A stretch of DNA of 64,000 nucleotides from Prochlorococcus sp. AG-347-J19 (GCA_003279015.1 QCBV01000001.1:159227-223226), one strand, 5' to 3'; numbered from the stretch's first letter, positions 1-9,769 are shown. Program-made: numbers and translations. The notes: a model not told the origin generated them from the sequence alone.

Positions 1-681
1 TTTTCAAATAATAAATTTGTTTTTTTATCAGCATTGAGAAAAGATAATTTTTTCCAAATATATTTTAAAAAGCATAGTTTAGATATTGACTTGGTTATTA
101 ATTTTAAGAGTAATTTTGAAGAGAAAAAGATTTCTTTATATATACCCTCTAAACAGTTGCTTCCTAATAATCCTCTTTTTACCAATTCAATCTTGGACAA
201 ATGCAAAAAGTTAATACTTTTTAGAAAGGGTTTAACTTTAGTGTTGTCTGATGATATTGATTTAAAAACTAATCTTGCTACAGAATTAGCTTCTACTTAC
301 GGGAAGAGAGTATTGCTGGAGACAATTCCCTCAGGTAGAAATGAAATCCTTTGCTCTAGTTTTGACTGGTGGATTATGAATTCTTATTTAATTCAAATTC
401 CAGAACAAATTATCATTCCTTTACTTCCGATTCCGAAAATGTCAGAACCCATTAATGCAATTACTGTCTCTCATAAAAAGAAGCTTTCTCAAGATTGGTT
501 TAGAGACTTCTTTCTTCCTCAAGCTAGAATTAAACTTGAAAAATCTATTTCTCCTTTAAGAAGAAATTCAGGTAAGTTAATAATCCTAGATGGAAGAGTA
601 AATAAAAGAAACTGGGGAAGATTACTTTTGCAAAACATTCAACCCTCAAAACAAATTAACTATATGCTACCTTTTGATTAG
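1..681 (+). CDS. C-terminal part of a DinG/XPD-like ATP-dependent helicase (5' end outside window)
   Basis: The frame is open to the first base, so the gene begins before the window; the TTG at 34 is not needed as a start. The last part reads like the C-terminal helicase domain of DinG-type superfamily 2 helicases: a stretch around 520-600 (LPQARIKLEKSISPLRR) sits where the family has its motif VI arginines, followed by LIILDGRV and a final N-W-G-R segment. DinG helicases unwind DNA with a 5' overhang and often carry an iron-sulfur cluster, but that part is not visible here. The match is from family memory, and several motif residues are diverged. It ends 29 bases before the next gene on the same strand. 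Confidence 0.6.
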   Translation, partial: FSNNKFVFLSALRKDNFFQIYFKKHSLDIDLVINFKSNFEEKKISLYIPSKQLLPNNPLFTNSILDKCKKLILFRKGLTLVLSDDIDLKTNLATELASTYGKRVLLETIPSGRNEILCSSFDWWIMNSYLIQIPEQIIIPLLPIPKMSEPINAITVSHKKKLSQDWFRDFFLPQARIKLEKSISPLRRNSGKLIILDGRVNKRNWGRLLLQNIQPSKQINYMLPFD

Positions 682-710
682 GGTATGATTTTGTAAATAA
701 CTAAAGAAAT

Positions 711-956
711 ATGGGAGAAGCAAAAAGACGTAAAACACTTGGTTTACCTCCAAAAAAAAATAATACTAAAACTAAAATTGATGAGTCTCCAAGATTATTT
801 GAATGGCTTCCCTTTACAATCAATCAAAGAGATAACCTAATTAAATTAAGTATTAAGGCCAGTTGGTTTGGAATCGGAGGGTTAGTAATCTTATGGATTG
901 TAGTGAGATTTATAGGCCCTGCTGCTGGGTGGTGGACTTTAGCTGATTCTTTATAA
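711..956 (+). CDS. DUF2839 small membrane protein
   Basis: An 81-residue protein starting MGEAKRRKTLGLPP, the typical opening of the cyanobacterial DUF2839 family. A basic, hydrophilic N-terminal half is followed by one predicted membrane segment at about residues 52-72 (GIGGLVILWIVVRFIGPAAG). The function is unknown; the family is largely confined to cyanobacteria. It lies 29 bases after the helicase gene and ends 2 bases before the stop of recA, which converges on it, so no separate terminator fits between them. The family assignment is firm, the function open. Confidence 0.8.
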   Translation: MGEAKRRKTLGLPPKKNNTKTKIDESPRLFEWLPFTINQRDNLIKLSIKASWFGIGGLVILWIVVRFIGPAAGWWTLADSL

Positions 957-958
957 AT

Positions 959-2056
959 CTAAGCTACTGTTTTTATATCATTAACAGCGATTGTATTAGC
1001 AGGATTGCTATTTAATGCTTTCATTGAATTAGAACTGACTTCGGTTCCTTCTGTTAATTTCTCTTTAACCATAGATTCTACTTTATTCCTGATTTCTAAG
1101 TTTTGATCAAGCCAAATAATTGTATTATCTCTTCCTTGTCCAATATTTTCTCCTTCATAACTATACCAAGCACCTCTCCTTATGATGATATTAGTCTCTT
1201 CTGCTAAATCTAATAAGCATCCTGTTGTACTAATACCTTTCCCAAAGAGAATATCAAATTCTGCTATTCTAAATGGTGGTGCAACTTTGTTTTTTGCTAC
1301 TTTCACTTTTGCTCTTATGCCATATTCCTCAGTACCTCTTTTAAGAGTTTGAATTCTTCTGATATCAAGTCTTACTGAGGCGTAAAATTTTAATGCATTA
1401 CCTCCTGTGGTTGTTTCTGGATTGCCGTATGTAACGCCAATTTTTAGGCGTAATTGATTCAGGAATATTACCGTACATCCAGATTTTCCAATATTTCCTG
1501 TTATTTTCCTCATTGCTTGGCTCATGAGTCTTGCTTGGCTTCCAATTACGTGATCTCCCATCTCTCCCTCTATCTCGGCTCTTGGGGTTAGTGCTGCGAC
1601 CGAGTCAACAACTACAAGATCTACCGCACTCGATCTTATAAGTTGGTCAACTATTTCTAGAGCCATTTCACCAGTATCTGGCTGTGAAACTAACAAATTT
1701 TCAACATCAACACCTAAAGAGGCCGCATAAACTGGATCGAGTGCATGCTCAGCATCTACAAATGCAGCTACTCCTCCATTTTTTTGGACTTCCGCAATCG
1801 CGTGAAGCGTTAAAGTAGTTTTTCCTGAACTTTCTGGTCCGTAAACTTCTACTACTCTTCCTTTTGGATAGCCTCCTCCTAATGCTAAATCTAAGGTGAG
1901 CGCTCCAGTAGATATTGTTTCTACTTTCATTCTTGAGGCGTCACCAAGTCTCATTATTGAACCTCGTCCAAAATTTCTTTCTATTTGACCTAAGACAAGA
2001 CTTAATGCCTTGTCTTTTTCTTTTGATTCAGTTTTTCTCTTTTCTTCAAGGCTCAT
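959..2056 (-). CDS. recA: Recombinase A
   Basis: This 365-residue protein is a full-length RecA, the ATP-dependent strand-exchange protein of homologous recombination and co-protease for LexA. The Walker A motif GPESSGKT is at residues 73-80, and [10 protein letters not shown] and the DNA-binding loop region [17 protein letters not shown] are intact. The C-terminal tail is rich in polar residues, as in other cyanobacteria. The ATG start gives the usual MSLEEKRK opening. A LexA-type operator lies about 85 bases upstream (see separate entry), pointing to SOS control. The gene converges with the DUF2839 gene. Confidence 0.98.
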   Translation of the reverse strand: MSLEEKRKTESKEKDKALSLVLGQIERNFGRGSIMRLGDASRMKVETISTGALTLDLALGGGYPKGRVVEVYGPESSGKTTLTLHAIAEVQKNGGVAAFVDAEHALDPVYAASLGVDVENLLVSQPDTGEMALEIVDQLIRSSAVDLVVVDSVAALTPRAEIEGEMGDHVIGSQARLMSQAMRKITGNIGKSGCTVIFLNQLRLKIGVTYGNPETTTGGNALKFYASVRLDIRRIQTLKRGTEEYGIRAKVKVAKNKVAPPFRIAEFDILFGKGISTTGCLLDLAEETNIIIRRGAWYSYEGENIGQGRDNTIIWLDQNLEIRNKVESMVKEKLTEGTEVSSNSMKALNSNPANTIAVNDIKTVA

Positions 2057-2140
2057 TGTTTGATTTATCGGTTAAAGTTCTTGTAATTATTCTAAATTTG
2101 GAAATTTTTATTTAAACCAAACTTCATAAATACAAACTAT

Positions 2141-2154
2141 AGTACATCTGTACT
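2141..2154 (-). promoter_or_regulatory. LexA (SOS) operator upstream of recA
   Basis: AGTACATCTGTACT fits the cyanobacterial LexA box consensus RGTAC-N3-DGTWCB at every position. On the minus strand it lies 85-98 bases before the recA start codon and overlaps a likely -10 element reading TATAGT, so bound LexA would block initiation. I noticed no second copy in the window, though I did not scan exhaustively. Basis: sequence match plus knowledge of cyanobacterial and Gram-positive type LexA sites. Confidence 0.8.
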
Positions 2155-2168
2155 CTAGCTGATTATCT

Positions 2169-2948
2169 TTAAATTGCAACTAATTCTCCAAGGTTTTCTA
2201 ATTTTAATAATTTGATTTCATTACTTAACTTATTTTTATCTGATTCTTTCAAATATCCCCAATCAGCTAGGAAGCATGGAATTTGAGAAGTTTCTGAATT
2301 TTGTTTGATATCGATTAGAGTTTTTTTTCTATCTTCTATAAAGCCTAAAATTTCATAAGTTTGTGTAATTTTTTCAGCTATTTTGATTTTTGTTCCTGAT
2401 TCATAACCAAAAATAAATTCTGGAAAAATATTTAATTGTTTAAGAATTTTTTCTGCAAATACTTTACCTTTAGTTGTTATAACTCCAGTTTTAATTCCTC
2501 TTTTGCTTAATTCTTTCATAAAATTTATAATTTCAAAAAAAGGTTTATGTAAATTTACCCACGATTTAAAATCTTTATCAATTTGGTACTTGCGAGACTT
2601 ATCTAACATTTTTTGTATATCTTCTGCTATCCAGGAATTTTCATTTAATATCCTCTGGCAATTTTGATGATAATTATTAATGAAATCATCTTTATTATCA
2701 CTTTTTAATGGATTTTCTGTTTTTATAATTTCGTGAACAATTAGGATCATTTCCCAACCATATTTAACCCAAGGCCTAATTTCTTTGAAAGAATTTGGTA
2801 CTCCTTGATAAAGTTTTTGATCAATAGTGATATTGGGTGAATTTAAATATCTTTCACAGGCCAGCAAGGAGCTATGCCAATATTCTTGCATTCCATCAAC
2901 TATTACTCCATCAAAATCAAATAGAAAAATTTTTTGAGAAGACACCAA
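2169..2948 (-). CDS. HAD-superfamily phosphatase-like protein
   Basis: A 259-residue protein of the haloacid dehalogenase superfamily, subfamily IA type. Motif I is FLFDFDGVIVDG with the paired aspartates D11 and D13; motif II is around GVITTKGK; the motif IV acidic pair is in LGFIEDRKKTLID. A helical cap domain lies between motifs I and II (about residues 20-150). Such proteins are usually small-molecule phosphatases, but the substrate cannot be read from the sequence. It lies between recA and tRNA-Gln on the same strand. The C-terminal region is Lys/Leu-rich and less conserved. The family is confident, the substrate unknown. Confidence 0.8.
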   Translation of the reverse strand: MVSSQKIFLFDFDGVIVDGMQEYWHSSLLACERYLNSPNITIDQKLYQGVPNSFKEIRPWVKYGWEMILIVHEIIKTENPLKSDNKDDFINNYHQNCQRILNENSWIAEDIQKMLDKSRKYQIDKDFKSWVNLHKPFFEIINFMKELSKRGIKTGVITTKGKVFAEKILKQLNIFPEFIFGYESGTKIKIAEKITQTYEILGFIEDRKKTLIDIKQNSETSQIPCFLADWGYLKESDKNKLSNEIKLLKLENLGELVAI

Positions 2949-2961
2949 TTGAATATTAGAA

Positions 2962-3033
2962 CTGGGCCGCTAGGATTCGAACCTAGGAATGTCGAGACCA
3001 AAACCCGATGCCTTACCACTTGGCGACGGCCCA
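2962..3033 (-). tRNA. trnQ: tRNA-Gln (anticodon UUG)
   Basis: The reverse complement folds as a 72-nt cloverleaf: acceptor stem TGGGCCG paired with CGGCCCA, D-arm GCCAAGTGGTAAGGC, anticodon loop TTTTGGT with anticodon TTG, and T-arm CCTAGGTTCGAATCCTAGC. The discriminator is G, as in other glutamine tRNAs. The genomic bases after it are not CCA, so CCA must be added after transcription. Read and folded by hand. Confidence 0.95.
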
Positions 3034-3136
3034 TTGAATTATCATTTTAATACATGAAAAGATTTTTTTCTATCCAAAAAATACAAATTTTTTATAAACA
3101 TGGAGCTAGTTTTGAAAAATAAAAATATTATTTGAA

Positions 3137-4135
3137 TCAGCTCGATTTCCATGGCTCTAGAAATTTCTGAGCTTTTTTGATTGCTAAACCCATTATTTCA
3201 GGATACTCATAGAGTTTTTTGTTATTTTCGTGAGCAAATTCAATAAGGGGCTGCATAATTTTTCTTGCAGCACTTCCAAATGCTATTCCATCTGGGAGAT
3301 TGTTTGAATTCAACAATTCATGAGTTTTTTCATTTGTTCCTCCTGCTAATTGAATTAATCCTGGTGGAAGATCTGAACCGATTTTTTCAAACAACTTAAC
3401 AGCATCTCTACTTGTTGTAGGAGCAAGATCTCCAGACATTGGCCTTCCATCTAGTTGCCAAATAAGGGGAATATCTAGCTCATTCAGAATTGCATATCTT
3501 TCCCAAAGAGCTTTCAAAAGATCTTCGGGCTCCTGGGCTTTTTTGAAAGATTGATTTAATCCACAACTAATAGATATCTTGTCTAATTTCATTCCAGAAC
3601 TTTTAAGGATACTTACAACTTTTGTAAAAGAATCTAGGCGATTGATTTCTGTATGAATTTCTACTGCATTAGGCCTTATTTTTTGAAGTGTTGATGCTAA
3701 ATCATTTTTTGACAAATTATATTCATATTCACTAATTAGATTTAGAGGACAACTATTTAAACATCTTCCACATCCATAACATTTACTCTCTTTAATTCCG
3801 AAATTATCAATTGCAAAGGTGGGGCATACTTTTTCGCATGGTCTTGGACAACTAGGGGGACATTTTAAAGGATCAAATTTTGCTTTTCGAAAGTGGATAT
3901 CATTACCATCACTAATACTTATCATTAATCCTGGGGAGTTTTTAAAGACTTTTTTTGCCCAATCGATTCCTTTTTTTGCTGCATAAACTATAGATTCTTC
4001 TGCTGCAACATCTATGTAGTCAACACCAGCAGCAGTATAAATTGCACATAAATCTTCTATGGCAACAATATCTTCATTACTGGCACCACAAATTAACTTA
4101 ATCCATTTATCTTTTTTATTCTTGGTTTTAATCAA
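3137..4135 (-). CDS. ldpA: LdpA, iron-sulfur protein (light-dependent period modulator family)
   Basis: This 332-residue protein has two ferredoxin-like 4Fe-4S motifs, C92-C96-C100-C104 and C119-C122-C125-C129, within a longer TIM-barrel-like protein; this layout and length match LdpA. In Synechococcus elongatus LdpA senses the redox or light state and adjusts the period of the circadian clock. It follows ndhN by 5 bases on the same strand, so the two are probably one operon, linking it with redox status. If this is Prochlorococcus, whose clock lacks KaiA, the role may be reduced to redox signalling. The family call is good; the function here is inferred. Confidence 0.85.
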   Translation of the reverse strand: MIKTKNKKDKWIKLICGASNEDIVAIEDLCAIYTAAGVDYIDVAAEESIVYAAKKGIDWAKKVFKNSPGLMISISDGNDIHFRKAKFDPLKCPPSCPRPCEKVCPTFAIDNFGIKESKCYGCGRCLNSCPLNLISEYEYNLSKNDLASTLQKIRPNAVEIHTEINRLDSFTKVVSILKSSGMKLDKISISCGLNQSFKKAQEPEDLLKALWERYAILNELDIPLIWQLDGRPMSGDLAPTTSRDAVKLFEKIGSDLPPGLIQLAGGTNEKTHELLNSNNLPDGIAFGSAARKIMQPLIEFAHENNKKLYEYPEIMGLAIKKAQKFLEPWKSS

Positions 4136-4140
4136 ACAAT

Positions 4141-4617
4141 TTAACTTTCAAATTCATCCAAAATATAATTACTTAATGGTTTCCATTCAAGTTTTCTTGA
4201 ACCCCCCATTTCAACAACTATGGTTAGTTTATTATCGTTAGTGCAAATCTCTATTAAGCTCTCTAATTCAGATTGAGATAGTACTTGACCTTCTAATAAC
4301 CAAAGTAATTTATTTTTATCATTTTCATTAAATAACTCAGAAGCTTGTGGGATTACTTGTTGAACTTCCCCAAGCGCTCCGTTTCTTCCTACACTTTGAT
4401 GACCAAGGTGAGGTGGTCTAACGCCATGCAATTTGAGCAAGAAAACTTCTGGATCTCCAAGCCCTCTTGCTGAAGTTATAAAAGTTTTAAAGCCTTTGGC
4501 CCTCATTCTCCTCAAAAGACGAGTTTCATAACCACCTTCAAGAGGAGCAAATATTGCGAGACATTTGTTAGTTTTTAAATCGTTATGAAACTTTTTCCCT
4601 GAGAGAAGTAATGGCAT
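4141..4617 (-). CDS. ndhN: NAD(P)H-quinone oxidoreductase subunit N
   Basis: A 158-residue protein matching NdhN in length and sequence, with the conserved stretches [20 protein letters not shown] and [20 protein letters not shown]. NdhN is one of the oxygenic-photosynthesis-specific subunits of the NDH-1 complex on the thylakoid membrane, which takes part in cyclic electron flow around photosystem I and in respiration. It is the first gene of a probable two-gene unit with ldpA. The 279 bases upstream also hold the leader of the divergent ribosomal operon. Confidence 0.93.
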   Translation of the reverse strand: MPLLLSGKKFHNDLKTNKCLAIFAPLEGGYETRLLRRMRAKGFKTFITSARGLGDPEVFLLKLHGVRPPHLGHQSVGRNGALGEVQQVIPQASELFNENDKNKLLWLLEGQVLSQSELESLIEICTNDNKLTIVVEMGGSRKLEWKPLSNYILDEFES

Positions 4618-4896
4618 AAAAATTTCCTTTATTTCTATTTTATTTTATTTTATGGTACTTGATGATGTACAATTGTAACTCAGTGAATTTTTAAGCTCGC
4701 AAGCTAGCCGAGCCTCTGAAAATTTCACATTTTTTAGCGTTTCGTTAAAAAACTCAGGTGGGTTTATCCCGAGAGAAACTATCTATTATTTCAGATAAGT
4801 CTCGACCTTACTAATTGTTTTTTTATTAACTTCACCTTAACAACTGAAGGGTTTAGATAATTGAAAAATTATTACGAGCTAGCCTAATTTAGTCTT
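4618..4896 (+). promoter_or_regulatory. Divergent intergenic region and likely structured leader of the rplC operon
   Basis: These 279 bases separate ndhN (minus) from rplC (plus) and contain no convincing reading frame. They must hold promoters for both directions. The rplC-proximal part is less AT-rich than normal spacers here and has pairing segments: GCTCG at 4695-4699 with CGAGC at 4709-4713, and the octamer AGCTAGCC occurring near 4702 and again near 4877. This could be a ribosomal-protein leader under autogenous control, but that is inference; no known leader was recognised. Confidence 0.4.
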
Positions 4897-5550
4897 ATGT
4901 CTATCGGAATTTTAGGAAAGAAATTGGGCATGTCCCAACTTTTCGATGATAAAGGTAATTCGGTACCAGTTACTCTTATAGAAGCTGGTCCGTGCCGAGT
5001 CACTCAATTGAAAACAACTGCTTTGGATGGTTATACCGCCGTTCAGATAGGTTATGGCTTGTCCAAAGAGAAGCATTTAAGCAAACCTGAAAAGGGACAC
5101 TTATTGAAATCAGGTAAAGAACTTTTAAAGCATTTGAAAGAATATAGGGTTGAAGAAACTTCATCTTATGAAATCGGAAAACAAATAACTGTAAAAAACT
5201 TTGAAGTTGGTCAAAAAGTTGATATCAGTGGCAAATCTATGGGTAGAGGTTTTGCAGGTTACCAGAAAAGACATGGTTTTAGCAGAGGTCCTATGAGTCA
5301 TGGTTCAAAAAATCATAGAGCACCAGGGTCTACAGGAGCAGGAACAACTCCGGGTAGGATTTATCCAGGGAAAAGAATGGCAGGAAGATATGGAGGAAAA
5401 CAGATAACTACCAAAGGATTGTTAGTTCTAAAAATTGATGATCAAAAGAATTTGCTCGTAGTAAAGGGTTCTGTTCCAGGTAAGCCCGGCTCAATTGTTA
5501 ACATTAAGCCAAATAATGTTGTAGGCAAAATAGGAGGTGAAAAATCATGA
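4897..5550 (+). CDS. rplC: 50S ribosomal protein L3
   Basis: This 217-residue protein opens with the typical [16 protein letters not shown] and carries the conserved central loop [20 protein letters not shown] that reaches the peptidyl-transferase region. L3 is an early assembly protein of the large subunit. It is the first gene of the long ribosomal cluster; rpsJ, which precedes rplC in E. coli, is instead after tuf (46114). The stop overlaps the rplD start (ATGA), and an AGGAGGTG Shine-Dalgarno for rplD lies inside its end. Confidence 0.97.
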   Translation: MSIGILGKKLGMSQLFDDKGNSVPVTLIEAGPCRVTQLKTTALDGYTAVQIGYGLSKEKHLSKPEKGHLLKSGKELLKHLKEYRVEETSSYEIGKQITVKNFEVGQKVDISGKSMGRGFAGYQKRHGFSRGPMSHGSKNHRAPGSTGAGTTPGRIYPGKRMAGRYGGKQITTKGLLVLKIDDQKNLLVVKGSVPGKPGSIVNIKPNNVVGKIGGEKS

Positions 5551-6179
5551 CAACACTTGAAACTTTAAAGTGGGATGGTAAAAAATCAGGCAAAGTTACT
5601 CTTGATTTAGCAGTTGCTAAAGAAACTTCTTCGGCAGACTTAATCCATAGAGCAGTTCTTAGACAGCTAGCAAATAAAAGACAAGGGACAGCATCAACTT
5701 TGACAAGATCCGAAGTGCGCGGGGGCGGTAGAAAGCCATACAAACAAAAAGGTACAGGAAGAGCTCGTCAAGGATCAATAAGGACACCCTTAAGACCTGG
5801 TGGCGGAATTATTTTTGGACCGAAGCCACGTTCTTACAATCTTGATATGAATCGTAAGGAACGTAGATTAGCTCTTAGAACAGCTCTTATGTCCAGAGTA
5901 TCTGATATGAAGGCTGTTGAAGATTTTGGATCTACTTTAAAGCAGCCTAAAACAAGTGATATCATCAATGGCCTTGCTCGATTAGGTATACAAAAAACTG
6001 AAAAAGTTTTGGTTATTCTTGAAAGTCCTTCCGATATTATAAAAAAATCCATTAATAATATTGAGAAAGTCAAATTAATCGCTGCCGATCAATTAAATGT
6101 ATTTGATATTCTCAATGCCAATAAATTGGTAATAGGTCAATCAGCTATAGATAAAATTCAGGAGGTTTATGCATCATGA
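5547..6179 (+). CDS. rplD: 50S ribosomal protein L4
   Basis: A 210-residue L4 with the conserved internal loop [20 protein letters not shown] that lines the peptide exit tunnel. In E. coli L4 also represses its own operon; whether that holds here is unknown. The start overlaps the rplC stop by 4 bases and the stop overlaps the rplW start in the same way, so all three are likely translationally coupled. Confidence 0.97.
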   Translation: MTTLETLKWDGKKSGKVTLDLAVAKETSSADLIHRAVLRQLANKRQGTASTLTRSEVRGGGRKPYKQKGTGRARQGSIRTPLRPGGGIIFGPKPRSYNLDMNRKERRLALRTALMSRVSDMKAVEDFGSTLKQPKTSDIINGLARLGIQKTEKVLVILESPSDIIKKSINNIEKVKLIAADQLNVFDILNANKLVIGQSAIDKIQEVYAS

Positions 6180-6478
6180 GTAAATTATTCGATTCTCGTT
6201 TAGCCGATGTAATACGAAAGCCAGTTATTACTGAAAAAGCTACAAATGCACTTGATCTTAACCAATATACTTTCGAAGTAGATCATAGAGCGGCTAAACC
6301 ACAAATAAAGGCAGCTATTGAAGCCTTGTTCAGTGTTAAAGTCATAGGAGTTAACACTATGAATCCTCCTAGGAGAACAAGAAGAGTCGGGAAATTTTCC
6401 GGTAAACGTTCTCAGGTCAAGAAGGCAATTGTACGTCTTGCTGAAGGAGACAAAATCCAACTATTTCCAGAATCTTAA
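6176..6478 (+). CDS. rplW: 50S ribosomal protein L23
   Basis: A 100-residue L23 with [15 protein letters not shown] near the N-terminus and [14 protein letters not shown] in the extended loop. L23 sits at the tunnel exit and is a docking site for trigger factor and SRP. The start overlaps rplD and is preceded by AGGAGGT inside the end of rplD. Length is normal for the family. Confidence 0.97.
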   Translation: MSKLFDSRLADVIRKPVITEKATNALDLNQYTFEVDHRAAKPQIKAAIEALFSVKVIGVNTMNPPRRTRRVGKFSGKRSQVKKAIVRLAEGDKIQLFPES

Positions 6479-6490
6479 GGAGTTTTAATC

Positions 6491-7354
6491 ATGGCAATAC
6501 GTAAATTTAAACCTTATACACCTGGCACTAGGCAGAGAGTAGTTACTGACTTTAGTGAAATCACAAGTGCAAAACCTGAAAGATCACTAATAGTTTCGAA
6601 ACATAGAGTTAAAGGCAGGAATAATCGTGGTGTTATCACTTGTCGTCATCGTGGAGGTGGTCACAAAAGGCAATATAGATTGGTCGACTTTAGAAGAGAT
6701 AAAAGAAATATCAACGCTAAGGTTGCAGCTATACACTACGATCCTCATCGAAATGCAAGGTTGGCACTTTTATTTTACGAAGATGGAGAGAAAAGATATA
6801 TTATCGCTCCAGCAGGAGTAAAAGTCGGACAAAATGTCATTTCTGGAGAAAGTGTTCCAATTGAAGATGGCAATGCAATGCCGCTTTCTGTTATGCCATT
6901 AGGATCTAGTGTTCATTGTGTTGAGTTATACGCAGGTAGGGGTGCTCAAATGGTTAGATCCGCAGGAGCTAGTGCTCAAGTTATGGCAAAAGAGGGAGAT
7001 TATGTTGCTTTAAAACTCCCATCTACTGAGGTAAGACTTGTAAGAAAAGAATGTTACGCAACTCTTGGTGAAGTAGGTAATTCTGAAATAAGAAATACTA
7101 GCTTAGGTAAAGCAGGAAGAAGAAGATGGCTTGGAAGAAGGCCTCAAGTAAGAGGTAGTGTAATGAACCCATGTGATCATCCACATGGAGGAGGAGAGGG
7201 AAAAGCTCCAATTGGTAGAGCAGGCCCAGTTACTCCATGGGGTAAGCCAGCTCTTGGACTAAAGACACGTAAAAAGAACAAACCAAGTAATAAATTAGTT
7301 GTTCGAAGACGCCGTCGCGTTTCTAAGAGGAGTAGAGGAGGAAGAGACTCTTGA
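6491..7354 (+). CDS. rplB: 50S ribosomal protein L2
   Basis: A 287-residue L2, full length. The conserved C-terminal stretch [18 protein letters not shown], with the histidine important for peptidyl transfer, is intact, as is the RNA-binding segment [11 protein letters not shown]. An AAGGAG Shine-Dalgarno lies 7 bases before the ATG. It is followed by rpsS after a 37-base gap without a ribosome binding site. Confidence 0.98.
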
Positions 7355-7391
7355 TTACTTCATTTATTATTTCAATTCTTATTACATAATC

Positions 7392-7670
7392 ATGGGACGT
7401 TCACTAAAAAAAGGACCTTTTATAGCAGATAGCCTGCTCAAGAAGGTAGAAAAACAAAATACCGATAATGACAAGTCTGTTATCAAAACTTGGTCAAGAT
7501 CTTCTACGATTTTACCTTTAATGATCGGTCACACAATCGCTGTACATAATGGCAAGACTCACATTCCAGTATTTATTACTGAACAAATGATTGGTCATAA
7601 ACTCGGTGAATTTGCTCCTACACGCACTTACCGAGGTCATATAAGAGATAAGAAAGGAGCAAAATCATGA
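7392..7670 (+). CDS. rpsS: 30S ribosomal protein S19
   Basis: A 92-residue S19 starting [16 protein letters not shown], with the conserved [17 protein letters not shown]. The frame is open further upstream to 7299 inside rplB, but the family start is the ATG at 7392; the extra 31 residues are not S19-like. S19 with S13 binds the head of the small subunit. The stop overlaps the rplV start (ATGA) and carries its Shine-Dalgarno AAAGGAG. Confidence 0.97.
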
Positions 7671-8053
7671 CACAAACACCTGAAACAACAAAAACAGCAA
7701 TTGCTCATGGGAATTATGTTCGCGGATCAGCCTCTAAAGTGAGAAGAGTTTTGGATCAGATAAGGGGTAGATCTTATAGAGATGCATTGATTATGTTGGA
7801 ATTTATGCCTTACAGATCTACAGACCCCATTACTAAAGTTCTAAGATCTGCTGTTGCTAATGCAGAACATAACCTTGGAATGGATCCATCTACCCTAGTT
7901 ATTTCCTCTGCATGGGCTAATAGTGGTCCAGTAATGAAAAGGTATAGACCCAGAGCTCAAGGTCGAGCTTTTTCAATTAAAAAACAGACTTGCCATATCA
8001 GTATTTCTGTGGAGTCTGCTCCTACTCAAACTAATGCGGAGGTACAAAACTAA
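7667..8053 (+). CDS. rplV: 50S ribosomal protein L22
   Basis: A 128-residue L22. The conserved parts are the N-terminal [18 protein letters not shown] and the tunnel-lining beta-hairpin region near [15 protein letters not shown]. Mutations in that hairpin give macrolide resistance in other bacteria; nothing unusual is visible here. Its last base is the first of rpsC, with GGAGGT shortly before. Confidence 0.97.
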
Positions 8054-8784
8054 TGGGACATAAAATACATCCTTCTGGACTAAGATTAGGAATTACACAA
8101 GAGCATCGCTCTAAGTGGTTTGCTACTTCTAAAACATATCCAATTCTTCTCCAAGAAGATTTTAAAATTCGTACCTTCATACAAAAAAAATATGGAGCAG
8201 CAGGAATTAGCGATGTTTTAATAGCAAGAAAAGCTGACCAACTGGAACTTGAATTAAAAACAGCAAGACCAGGAGTTATAGTTGGAAGACAAGGAAGTGG
8301 TATTGAAGAATTAAGATCTGGCATTCAAAAAACTATAGGTGATAGAACAAGGCAAGTCAGAATAAACGTTGTTGAAGTTGAACGCGTAGACGCTGATGCT
8401 TTTTTACTAGCTGAATATATTGCTCAACAACTAGAAAAAAGAGTCGCCTTCAGAAGAACTATTAGGATGGCCTTACAAAGGGCTCAAAGGGCTGGAGTTC
8501 TAGGTCTTAAAATTCAAGTAGGGGGAAGATTGAATGGTGCTGAAATAGCTAGAACTGAATGGACTAGAGAAGGTAGAGTGCCTTTACATACTTTGAGAGC
8601 TGAAATTGACTACGCAACACGTGAAGCTAATACAACTTACGGTGTTCTAGGCATTAAAGTTTGGGTTTTCAAAGGTGAAGTTCTCCCTAAAGAAGAACAA
8701 ACTATCCCTGTGGGTGCGAGCCCTAAGAGGAAAGCTAGTAGAAGACCTCAGCAATTTGAGGATCGTTCAAATGAGAATTCATAG
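8053..8784 (+). CDS. rpsC: 30S ribosomal protein S3
   Basis: A 243-residue S3 starting [14 protein letters not shown]. The KH domain has the GxxG-type segment [14 protein letters not shown], and the C-terminal domain carries [18 protein letters not shown]3 is at the mRNA entry tunnel of the 30S subunit. The tail after about residue 220 is basic and variable. Its stop codon is inside the Shine-Dalgarno for rplP. Confidence 0.97.
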   Translation: MGHKIHPSGLRLGITQEHRSKWFATSKTYPILLQEDFKIRTFIQKKYGAAGISDVLIARKADQLELELKTARPGVIVGRQGSGIEELRSGIQKTIGDRTRQVRINVVEVERVDADAFLLAEYIAQQLEKRVAFRRTIRMALQRAQRAGVLGLKIQVGGRLNGAEIARTEWTREGRVPLHTLRAEIDYATREANTTYGVLGIKVWVFKGEVLPKEEQTIPVGASPKRKASRRPQQFEDRSNENS

Positions 8785-8789
8785 GAGGT
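8783..8789 (+). promoter_or_regulatory. Strong Shine-Dalgarno for rplP
   Basis: AGGAGGT is a full anti-16S match, 6 bases before the rplP ATG at 8796, and it contains the last two bases of the rpsC stop. It is the clearest of several such sites in the cluster, which appear mainly at overlapping or closely coupled genes, while genes after longer gaps have none. Confidence 0.85.
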
Positions 8790-8795
8790 ATAAAA

Positions 8796-9278
8796 ATGCT
8801 TAGTCCAAAACGTACTAAATTCCGTAAACAACATAGAGGCAGAATGAGGGGTGTAGCCTCCAAAGGTAATACTATTGCATTCGGTCAATTTGCTCTCCAA
8901 GCTCAAGACTGTGGCTGGGTAACTGCACGTCAGATTGAAGCAAGCAGAAGAGCTATGACTAGATATATCAAACGTGGCGGTCAAATCTGGATAAGAATAT
9001 TTCCTGATAAACCAGTAACCATGAGACCTGCCGAAACTAGAATGGGTTCTGGTAAAGGTAATCCAGAGTTTTGGGTCGCAGTTGTAAAACCCGGAAGAAT
9101 ACTTTTTGAAATGGGTGGTGAGGATATCACTGAGGAAACTGCAAAGGAAGCTATGCGTCTGGCTCAATATAAACTTCCTGTAAAAACTAAATTTATCTCA
9201 ATTGATAAAAATCTAGAAAATTCCTCCCAAGAAAATATAAAAAATATTAAAAAATCTCAAGAGGAGGTTAAACAATGA
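8796..9278 (+). CDS. rplP: 50S ribosomal protein L16
   Basis: A 160-residue L16; the core to about residue 137 is standard, with [19 protein letters not shown] at the start and [19 protein letters not shown] in the middle. The last 20 or so residues are a lysine- and glutamate-rich extension beyond the usual length; the end codes for the Shine-Dalgarno of rpmC. L16 helps place the tRNA acceptor end on the large subunit. Confidence 0.97.
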   Translation: MLSPKRTKFRKQHRGRMRGVASKGNTIAFGQFALQAQDCGWVTARQIEASRRAMTRYIKRGGQIWIRIFPDKPVTMRPAETRMGSGKGNPEFWVAVVKPGRILFEMGGEDITEETAKEAMRLAQYKLPVKTKFISIDKNLENSSQENIKNIKKSQEEVKQ

Positions 9279-9493
9279 AAAACTCAGAGTCACTTAAGGA
9301 ATTTCAAAAATTAAATTCTGAACAAATTACTGAAAAGATAGACCAATTACGAAAAGATCTTTTTGATTTGAGATTCAAACAAGCTACTAGACAGCTCAAT
9401 GAAACTCATAAATTCAAAATCATTAAGAAACAAGTTGCGCAATTACTAACTCTAAGTAAAAGTCAATCTGCTTCTCAAACTACTTCTGATTAA
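9275..9493 (+). CDS. rpmC: 50S ribosomal protein L29
   Basis: A 72-residue L29, all helical, with the signature [17 protein letters not shown]. It overlaps the end of rplP by 4 bases and is preceded by GAGGAGGT. The C-terminal Ser/Gln-rich tail is not conserved. L29 lies near the tunnel exit next to L23. Confidence 0.95.
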   Translation: MKNSESLKEFQKLNSEQITEKIDQLRKDLFDLRFKQATRQLNETHKFKIIKKQVAQLLTLSKSQSASQTTSD

Positions 9494-9502
9494 TTATTAG
9501 TT

Positions 9503-9769
9503 ATGGCACTTAAAGAAAGAATTGGTACTGTTGTCAGCGACAAAATGGATAAAACAGTTGTTGTTGCTGTTATTAACAGATACCCACATCCCACTTATAA
9601 AAAAATTGTAAGTAGAACTACACGATACAAGGCTCATGACCCCGAAAATACGTGTGTTTTAGGTGATCGAGTTAAAATTAGAGAAACTAGGCCGCTTAGC
9701 GCTCATAAAAGATGGGCAATAGAAGAGATTCTCAATAAAACAAGTCAGGCTAGGGAGGTTAAAAAATGA
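9503..9769 (+). CDS. rpsQ: 30S ribosomal protein S17
   Basis: An 88-residue S17, with the OB-fold stretch [19 protein letters not shown] and the conserved [21 protein letters not shown]17 binds 16S rRNA early in assembly. No Shine-Dalgarno is visible before the ATG. The end overlaps the rplN start and contains GGGAGGT for it. Confidence 0.97.

Noticed and set aside
7299..7391. Upstream extension of rpsS inside rplB
   Set aside because: The added residues are not S19-like; the ATG at 7392 gives the family N-terminus.
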